Source: Streptomyces hawaiiensis
Lineage (GTDB): Bacteria; Actinomycetota; Actinomycetes; Streptomycetales; Streptomycetaceae
DNA length: 64,000 nt
Reading direction: 5' to 3'
Assembly (NCBI RefSeq): GCF_004803895.1
Contig: NZ_CP021978.1
Span: 8,494,001 to 8,558,000 of the forward strand
The position numbers were made by a program, and so were the translations under genes. Positions 63,473 to 64,000 of this stretch are shown here, piece after piece. How positions within the stretch are numbered: the first letter of the stretch is position 1; each line of letters begins with the position of its first letter. The notes beneath the pieces were generated by a model, which was given only the letters and a program-made list of their open reading frames with translations, was not told the origin of the DNA and did no database searches.

Positions 63473-64000
63473 TCAGGCCGGCCGCGGCTCTCCGCCGCCG
63501 ACGCGGTCGACGGGAATGCCCAGCTGATGCGCGAGTGTGCTGAGGGCTGTGCCCAGCGGGAGAGACACCCTCGTGACGGCGTGCTGGTCGCCCCGGGTCT
63601 GATCCCGGTTGACGATCAGCACCGGCTTCCCGGCCTGGGCCGCCTGGCGGACGAAGCGGAGCCCGGACATCACCGTCAAGGAGGAGCCCAGGACCAGCAG
63701 CGAGGTCGCCCCGCAAACCAACTCGCGGCACTGCTCGACCCGTTGCGGCGGAACTGATTCGCCGAAGAACACGACGTCCGGTTTGAGGGTGCCGCCGCAG
63801 ACCGTGCAGGGCACCACGCGGAAGCCCCCGACCTGGTCGTCCGTGAGGTCGGCGTCACCGTCCGGGTTGATTCCGGCAGCCACGGGATCGAACCCCGGAT
63901 TGGCCTCCTCCAGCCGCAGGGCGAGTTCATGGCGCGGGCTGAAGGTGCCGCAGGACAGGCAGACGACCCGGGCCAGGGTGCCGTGGAGTTCCACGACGTC
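63473..64000 (-). CDS. Sir2-family NAD-dependent deacetylase, N-terminus beyond window
   Basis: C-terminal 175 residues of a sirtuin, which removes acyl groups from protein lysines using NAD. Visible: the catalytic-His motif VELHGTL at the right edge, the zinc ribbon with CLSC and CTVC pairs, LKPDVVFFGESVPPQRV, the NAD-binding LLVLGSSLTVMSGLRFV and VLIVNRDQT. The insertion between the Cys pairs (FDPVAAGINPDGDADLTDDQ) is long, as in class II/SIRT4-like actinobacterial enzymes. The gene continues past position 64000. Confidence 0.93.
   Translation of the reverse strand, partial: DVVELHGTLARVVCLSCGTFSPRHELALRLEEANPGFDPVAAGINPDGDADLTDDQVGGFRVVPCTVCGGTLKPDVVFFGESVPPQRVEQCRELVCGATSLLVLGSSLTVMSGLRFVRQAAQAGKPVLIVNRDQTRGDQHAVTRVSLPLGTALSTLAHQLGIPVDRVGGGEPRPA

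Overview
The window is a high-GC actinobacterial chromosome segment, almost certainly Streptomyces. The codons end strongly in G/C. There are many Tat and lipoprotein signals, many TetR/MarR/LacI-type operators, SpoIIE-type phosphatases, a furA-katG pair and a type III polyketide synthase. No rRNA, tRNA or CRISPR array was seen. The mix of secreted glycosidases, pseudogenes, IS elements and regulator/enzyme pairs resembles an accessory part or arm of a Streptomyces chromosome (inference).

Layout. 0-5.5 kb: a GH1 beta-glucosidase cut by the left edge, a TPR protein, a hypothetical protein, a membrane protein divergent from a TetR regulator, and a small CsbD stress protein. 5.6-11 kb: a peptide-type ABC importer operon on the minus strand (binding lipoprotein, DppB, a DppC-DppD fusion, an OppF-like ATPase), divergent from a large secreted GH30 galactanase-like enzyme (11.2-14.4 kb). 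14.4-22.3 kb: a long GAPDH, a coiled-coil protein, furA-katG, a Tat-exported beta-carbonic anhydrase and a secreted six-hairpin glycosidase-like protein. 22.4-27.7 kb: a VanW protein, then an intact IS481-type element inserted 11 bp before a GT4 glycosyltransferase gene and its overlapping partner. 27.9-35.7 kb: YceI, MOSC, a PP2C phosphatase with a stand-alone MASE1 sensor, a phosphate transporter operon, DUF998, and a GH64 beta-1,3-glucanase.

35.9-45.4 kb is the most accessory stretch: a small secreted aerolysin-like protein, decayed Fic-type genes, a membrane-anchored Mrr-like nuclease, an AGPS-like flavoenzyme with its TetR regulator, an AraC regulator, a truncated IS5-type transposase and a maleylpyruvate-isomerase remnant. 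45.6-54.9 kb carries several enzyme/regulator pairs with readable operators: SDR/TetR, dienelactone hydrolase/MarR, and 3-hydroxyisobutyrate-dehydrogenase-like/TetR. It also has a barstar-domain protein and a ZIP metal transporter. 55-64 kb: GNAT, a frameshifted YoaK protein, two tandem PAS/GAF/SpoIIE sensor phosphatases, a type III PKS and a sirtuin cut by the right edge.

Two themes cross the window. First, the secreted GH64 glucanase and the six-hairpin protein 12 kb away share the same LacI-type palindrome, which suggests one sugar-responsive repressor controls both. Second, several genes (binding protein, Fic, YoaK twice, the second SpoIIE sensor) are each broken by a 1-base loss in a G/C run of 3-4. 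This pattern looks at least partly like sequence error and should be settled before calling them pseudogenes.
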